From: Candolleomyces eurysporus
Taxonomy: Eukaryota > Basidiomycota > Agaricomycetes > Agaricales > Psathyrellaceae
Assembly (NCBI GenBank): GCA_027579435.1
Contig: JANBPK010000780.1
Coordinates: 52,991 to 116,990, forward strand
Direction: 5' to 3'
DNA: 64,000 bases
Shown: positions 59,358 to 64,000 of the stretch, in pieces
How the letters are laid out: each line of letters opens with the position of its first letter
Numbering within the stretch: position 1 is the first letter of the stretch
Made by a program: the position numbers and the translations under genes
Notes under the pieces: generated by a model
The model's input: the letters and a program-made list of their open reading frames with translations, nothing else
Databases searched by the model: none
What the model was told of the DNA's origin: nothing

Positions 59358-60132
59358 CTACTGAAACTCGAGCTGCTTTGCGTGAAACCTGTTCACCAAG
59401 TCGGCGGGGTCAACCATGGCGCTGCAGAGCAGGTTATCAATCCAATAAACAACCTTGCGAACCTCGCTAGTGATCTCGTCAATCCTCTTCCACTCCTCGC
59501 CGATTCTGTCGATTTCCTCTACCATTCCCCTGTACTTTTCGAGAGATTTCTGAATCTTCCTAAACTCTACCTCTCTCCCCATTATATAATCCTTGGCCCT
59601 GGTCGTGTAGCCTTGTTCGTAATGAATCTCGAAGCCAACGCAAAGCAGGGAGAGGTATCCGGCAGGGCTTTTCTGGGCCAGTGCTCTCTCAAACCTCTGA
59701 GATAATCGCCGAACCTGTTCTTGAATGACCTTGAGCTTGGATTTAGTGCTAAAAACCAACACACAGCGAACTCGTGAGCCTCGATAACATGTTGGAGGGA
59801 ATTCATTGAAAAACTCACGGCTCTACCCGTGGAGGGGGAACTACCTCTGCTTGACGTTTAGACTGAGCAGGTTTTTCGACCATCCTGTGTACAAGAAGTG
59901 AATATGACAGCCTGAAGGAGATTTTCCTCTGGGACTTACCCAGACTCCTTCTTTTGCCTGGCATCTCGTCGCCTCCGTTTGAGAACAGCGTCTCGATTCC
60001 TGCATCATGAGTATGTTAATGACACTATTTGAATTGGCTCGTGTAACGCACCTGTCATAGTGTCTCTTGCNTTTTAAGCCGATTAGCAGCTTTCTTTTCT
60101 TCCGGCGTGTGATACAGTTGTGGACGTCCCAT
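59358..60132 (-). CDS. Small basic/coiled-coil protein, KDZ-linked family
   Basis: Four exons (60132..60052, 59999..59940, 59884..59819, 59748..59358) encode about 198 aa when the N at 60071 is skipped (RLKSKRHYDRNRD). The N-terminus MGRPQLYHTPEEKKAANRLK with a following Arg/Lys run is a common start of small Agaricomycete proteins near transposons and could bind DNA. The C-terminal two thirds form helices (LKVIQEQVRRLSQRFERAL, EVEFRKIQKSLEKYRGMVE). It is convergent with the gene ending at 59279. Role unknown. Confidence 0.65.
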
Positions 60133-60198
60133 TGATGTAGATGACGGTTCAAGGGAAAGTCGCAAGAGACGGAAACACAATGTGAGGGCAACAGATGT

Positions 60199-60745
60199 CG
60201 TCTGACCTTTACTCAATTCCAAAAAACCTTAGCCTTGTTTATCTCTCAGAGTGCAACTAGTCGATTTCTGAAGTAGCCACTGAGTTATTCCACATCCACT
60301 CCTGCGTGTTCAAGGTGCAGTAATCCTAATTATGCTAATGTAAGTTGGGCAACAGGTCGGTGTGAGCGGGTAGCCGTCTGACCTTTACTCAATGCCCAAT
60401 CCTTTTGGACCTATTGAGGATTGATAAAAAGCCGGAAAGCTTTCTGAATGGGCAATTCGATTGCAAGATACACTTTCCATGGTCCTTCCCCTGGGTGGTT
60501 GCACAATGTGCGTTCAAAGTTGGCTGTAGATCAAGGTCTCTTATGGGAACTTGAGTATCGTTCCGGCAAACTCACAAACAGAGTCTAACCTTTACTCGAT
60601 ATCAAATCCTTTTAGACGTATTAAGGATTGATAACAAGCTGGAAAGCTTTCTGAATGGGCAATTTGATTACAGGATATACTTTCCATGGTCCCTTGCTTC
60701 ATGGTCATTCAACGTGCGCTCAAAGTTGGCTGTCGACCGAGGATG
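60199..60745. repeat. Tandem repeat of about 208 bp
   Basis: The unit starts CTGACCTTTACTCAAT (60378) and contains AAGCTTTCTGAATGGGCAAT, ACTTTCCATGGTCC and TCAAAGTTGGCTGT. A second unit begins at 60586. A truncated unit with the same start lies at 60199. No coding content; it could be a terminal or subterminal part of the KDZ element. Confidence 0.7.
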
Positions 60746-60829
60746 ATCTCACAAACACGGTCTCATTACTCCAGAGGAAGGTATGCAGTATGAGATAGCT
60801 ACAAGCATGTTTCTTCGATTTTTCCCCAA

Positions 60830-61281
60830 ATGATTATGATTTTTGTAGCGTTTTATCAAGACGCCTGCAGCATTAACTGCAACCCTCATGTTGAGGAAAG
60901 ACGGCCTTCAGCAGCGCACCGGGTGACCATCAATTCCGAGCTTCCGGATGACGTCAGTCTTCTTGCATCCACCTCGTTCGGCTTCATCAAAGAGCGTCAA
61001 ACAGGTATAGGTATGTGGCCCCTCACATTTGCATATAGTTTTCCTAGTCTCGCTATTGCGCCTTGTCATGCATTACCGGATCTCCGACGTCTCTGCTACT
61101 AACATCTACACTTTTCCCTCTGAAATCTTGCCGCTCTCGTTCCTCCTCTTTCATGCGTCCAAGCCTGAGGAGGAGGGGACGGACTGTGCGACGGCCAAGC
61201 TCGGTTCACAATGGTTCGCTCCGGCAAGTCGGTTCCAGGTCTCAGCTGCCCTAGAATTCCATCGCAAGGTCACACATACTT
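60830..61281 (+). CDS. Small hypothetical protein
   Basis: A first block (DDVSLLASTSFGFIKERQTG) splices over a short intron (GTATGT to TTCCTAG) to VSLLRLVMHYRISDVSATNI and FHASKPEEEGTDC, ending after ALEFHRKVTHT. The phase fits. The start is uncertain. No family recognised. Confidence 0.35.
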
Positions 61282-61478
61282 GACCCGTGTTCTGATGTAC
61301 CATGCCGACAACTTCCATTTGGAGAATAACTTCTCCTCCTCTCATCTCTGCATCATATTGTAGGTTCAAATTACGCTTCTTTCTCTCTCGTCCCCGCACC
61401 ACATCGTAGCGTTGGTGAGTACGCCTATCCGTTTGAACGTTCGCATCCCTTGCTGAGCTTGTATGCTGCCCAGAGGCC

Positions 61479-62678
61479 ATGGATGATTGCCTTGGACATC
61501 CAACCGATCCTGACGAATTAGAGCAACTAGAAAATTGGGCATCACCCAAGGACTGGGAGCCACCGGACGATTGGGATTTTAGGCAACATTGGGAGCTTCC
61601 TGATGATTGGATACCCCCGGAAGAATGGGAACCTGCGGATGAGTGGGAGGAGACCGGCTGGTGCAACGATCCTTGCGAGTACCGACGGTGAGTGCTCCAC
61701 TTCGAATGTGTCTGCCCCTGTTGATCTTGGATTTTAGAGAGGACGCAGTGGACAGTTGGCAGGAATATCCAGCAGATTCTGAGGAGTTCGAGCACCAGGC
61801 TTTGTCCGAGGACTTGGAACCTCCAGAAGATTGGGAATTCCCGCTAACTTGGCAGCCCGCAGACGATTGGGAGCCTGCAGAGGACTGGGAAGCGCCAGAG
61901 GATTGGGCCGAGATCGCCTTGTGTTATCTTAACCCCAGTTCTCTGCCCATTATTTGGAAATCGCAGCTCATCAAATGTGAGCCCTACGACTTCAGACTTT
62001 ACTTGCCACCCCCACCATATTCCCCTCTCTCAGCCCCGGACTGGGCAGCTCGATGGATTCCGTTCTTTTCCAACTTCATACCTAGCGAGCCTCGGATTCG
62101 CAACATCGCCACACTGCTCAGCGAACTCATGTCTTGTCCAGACACTGGAGGTATCTTGAAGATAGTTCGACGGGAAGTAGCCCTATCCTGGACACCTTCC
62201 GTCGACAAGCCAGGGTACTATTTCCGTCGAGATCCGAAGAGCGGTACAATAGGTGCGTCTGCCCTTTCCGGTCATTTATTTTTCTTTTGACTGATATCTA
62301 ATTCTACGAGATTTCGGTATGATGCATTCAGCTCAGGTCGTGTATATCAGCGGCCATGAAATCCTCAACAACTATCAGCTCAAATGCCGAAAATTCCTCG
62401 CGCGGGGGAAGCCACTGGTGCAGGACATCATCACCTGTTTTGACGACATCCGTTTAGTGGAGAAGACCTGGCGTGCAATTTCTTTGAGGGAAGGGATGGG
62501 GATGCCGACGCGAGTCCCGGCTCACGTCGGCCGGGATTGGCTTGTGGAAGAGCTGGAACTCAACTTCGGTGTGAATCCCCCGATTGACCCCGATATTTTC
62601 TATAGCAACCTGAAACAGCACATACGTAGGAAGAAGTCATATGCTTCTTCCATGCGGCGCGGAGACTCATGGGTTTGA
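61479..62678 (+). CDS. Hypothetical protein with Trp/acidic repeats
   Basis: Exons 61479-61687, 61738-62252 and 62332-62678 encode about 356 aa. The N-terminal 130 residues repeat a short motif of the type P-(P/A/E)-(D/E)-(D/E)-W-(E/D/I), for example PPDDWDF, LPDDWIPPEEWEPADEW and PADDWEPAEDWEAPEDW, with thirteen Trp in about 120 residues. A globular C-terminal part follows (PIIWKSQLIKCEPYDFRLYL, WTPSVDKPGYYF, WLVEELELNFGVNPPIDPD). The repeat spans an intron, and both exons keep the pattern. No known domain fits; charge and Trp spacing suggest a binding or phase-separating segment, which is speculation. Confidence 0.6.
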
Positions 62679-63339
62679 GAAACTCCGAGCGGCCTGTTGA
62701 TAGGGTAGCTTCCTGGTGAATACATAGACGAGTTTGTGTAACGCGTGCTACCTTCCTGAAGAAGCTTCTGATGGCGAGATATCGCTCTCACACCTCTGTG
62801 TGGTGCCTGTAATGCAGCTTCAGATTTCCAACAGAACACGCAGGTTGTTGGCCTGAGGTCAATGGACGGCGGCTAAAATCATTTTGAGCAAGATAATCAG
62901 GAAGGAATGGATGAGATATTCACTCTGGAACATTCCCTGCCTTCCAGAAGAATGTTCCATGCATATTCTGTGCCTTAGGAGTGTATATAGATCCGTGTAG
63001 ATCGTCTCTTGCTGGACCGCAGGGTGCGGGAAGCCGGAAAGACTTCCGTTTATGGGTGATCCGCTATGACATCATATACCGAACTGTCCTCCACACACTT
63101 GACTACGGTCCTCAGAGTCCCAACCTCGGGTCTCCCTCAGGCCACTCTACACATGGTACACTATATATGGTTATATTACGCATTCATGCGAAGGCGCGAT
63201 GGACGGAGGGTCGGCATGGAGTTGACTAAGGAAAGAGAACAGGGCGTCAAATTAACCTTCGGCAATAAAATGCGCGGACGTTCTGACCTTCCGCCGAGCC
63301 CCATCCTCTCAAACCCAGCTCCCCTCTGCTGCACTTGTA
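62679..63339. other. Intergenic region, no gene recognised
   Basis: Short open frames occur on both strands, without motif support or consistent splice signals. The right part is presumably the promoter of the gene starting at 63340. Confidence 0.5.
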
Positions 63340-64000
63340 ATGGAATCTCGCGAAGACCCCAACACCACTGCTATGCGTAAGCTTTCCATCCTGCTGTTGA
63401 AACATGGTCCTGACCGTTTACCCCAGTTGAGACAAAGCTAACAGTCTGGCCCACTACTGTCAAAGATATCGATAAATTGATCAAGCACGCTGAAAAACTT
63501 GTCAACGACCTCGCCATTGACCTTGCTGCTGCACAAAGTGAGAGGATTTGCTTGCTTGTATGTAATGATCCTGACTGACCCATGATAGCCAAAGGTAGCG
63601 AGAGCGACATTGTCGACGGTCTGTCGAGTAAATGCAATATAGTCCGTGAAAACCTCGCAACTTTGCAACAGTTACGCGAAAGCAAGCAGAGGAAGTCTCG
63701 CAGGAGGCCACCCCCCATGGAATCGGAGCCACCGGCAAAAAGGACTCGCTCCTCAACCACCCGGGATTCAACGGTGCCCTCCGCCGTCCCTACTGTCGTA
63801 AAGAAGACCCAGAAAATGCGATCTTCTGCAGCCAAGGGTAAGGGAATGCGTGCTCCCACTCCAGATAAGGCCGGTGTCAAGGACCCCGACCTTCCCCAGT
63901 CACCTGTGCTGTTCGACCTTCCCCAACCACCTCTACCGCCTGTCCCCGACCCTCCCAAATTGCCTTTGCTGTCCGACCATCCCCCGTTGCCTCAACCACC
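63340..64000 (+). CDS. Hypothetical protein with Pro-rich tail (runs off the window)
   Basis: Exons 63340-63376, 63427-63537 and 63589 onward join in frame (introns 50 and 51 bp): MESRE..., then a helical block IDKLIKHAEKLVNDLAIDLA and ENLATLQQLRESKQRKSRRR, then a Ser/Thr/Lys-rich linker and a repeating Pro/Leu segment (LPQSPVLFDLPQPPLPPVPD). The frame is open at the right edge. Layout (helices, basic patch, disordered tail) resembles transposon-linked hypotheticals, but no family is recognised. Confidence 0.55.

Noticed and set aside
61151..61795. 214-codon Ser-rich minus-strand frame
   Set aside because: Mirror of the Trp/acidic repeat gene on the plus strand, whose splicing and phase are consistent.
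1..64000. CRISPR arrays or bacterial operons
   Set aside because: Introns throughout, nuclear-type tRNA intron and eukaryotic gene families; no spacer-repeat arrays.

Overview
The window is nuclear DNA of a filamentous basidiomycete, most likely an Agaricomycete. The evidence is dense short GT-AG introns (about 45-110 bp), NACHT-type STAND ATPases, a GH92 mannosidase with twelve exons, F-box/LRR proteins, a KDZ-class transposase, a large CACTA/Tnp2-type transposon and a tyrosine-recombinase retrotransposon. There are no bacterial operons or Shine-Dalgarno signals. Scattered single Ns sit at homopolymers; in five coding cases, skipping the N restores the reading frame.

Left part (1-24.3 kb): an accessory region built by segmental duplication. 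Two F-box/LRR-like genes (369-1755 and 14986-16389) plus a 3' remnant (10030-10196) share flanking noncoding blocks. Two NACHT genes (10951-13015; 21452-23485, the latter with a 1-nt frameshift) share exon structure. Between the first F-box gene and its remnant sits an intron-bearing DIRS/Ngaro-like retroelement (Gag, RT-RNase H and tyrosine recombinase, all on the minus strand, 4243-9331), with an intron-containing tRNA-Arg(CCU) beside it. A 908-aa GH92 alpha-mannosidase gene (17307-20930) is the clearest enzyme gene.

Centre (24.4-52 kb): a host gene encoding a long coiled coil plus a C-terminal CBM20 starch-binding domain is split by a 25,862-bp element (25224-51085). The element has CACTA-type terminal inverted repeats and a 3-bp target duplication (ACA). 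Removing the element plus one ACA rejoins the host reading frame exactly. The element carries a Tnp2-like transposase with an in-frame TGA, a TET/JBP-like 2-oxoglutarate dioxygenase, a JmjC-like protein that has lost its iron ligands, a WD-repeat protein, a 5'-truncated MYND-finger gene, a helical hypothetical protein, an F-box gene, transposon-type hypotheticals, and a fragment of a class II cAMP phosphodiesterase.

Right part (52-64 kb): scrambled copies of left-hand sequence (a GH92 exon fragment and a block from 10.3 kb), a 42-bp minisatellite whose unit contains a palindrome, and an apparently intact six-exon KDZ transposase gene (917 aa). Then come transposon-associated hypothetical genes, a roughly 208-bp tandem repeat, a protein with an unusual Trp/acidic repeat, and a gene running off the right edge. 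Overall the window is a transposon-rich, duplication-prone accessory region. Its central feature is a very large CACTA element loaded with chromatin- and DNA-modification-type genes, caught inside a host gene.
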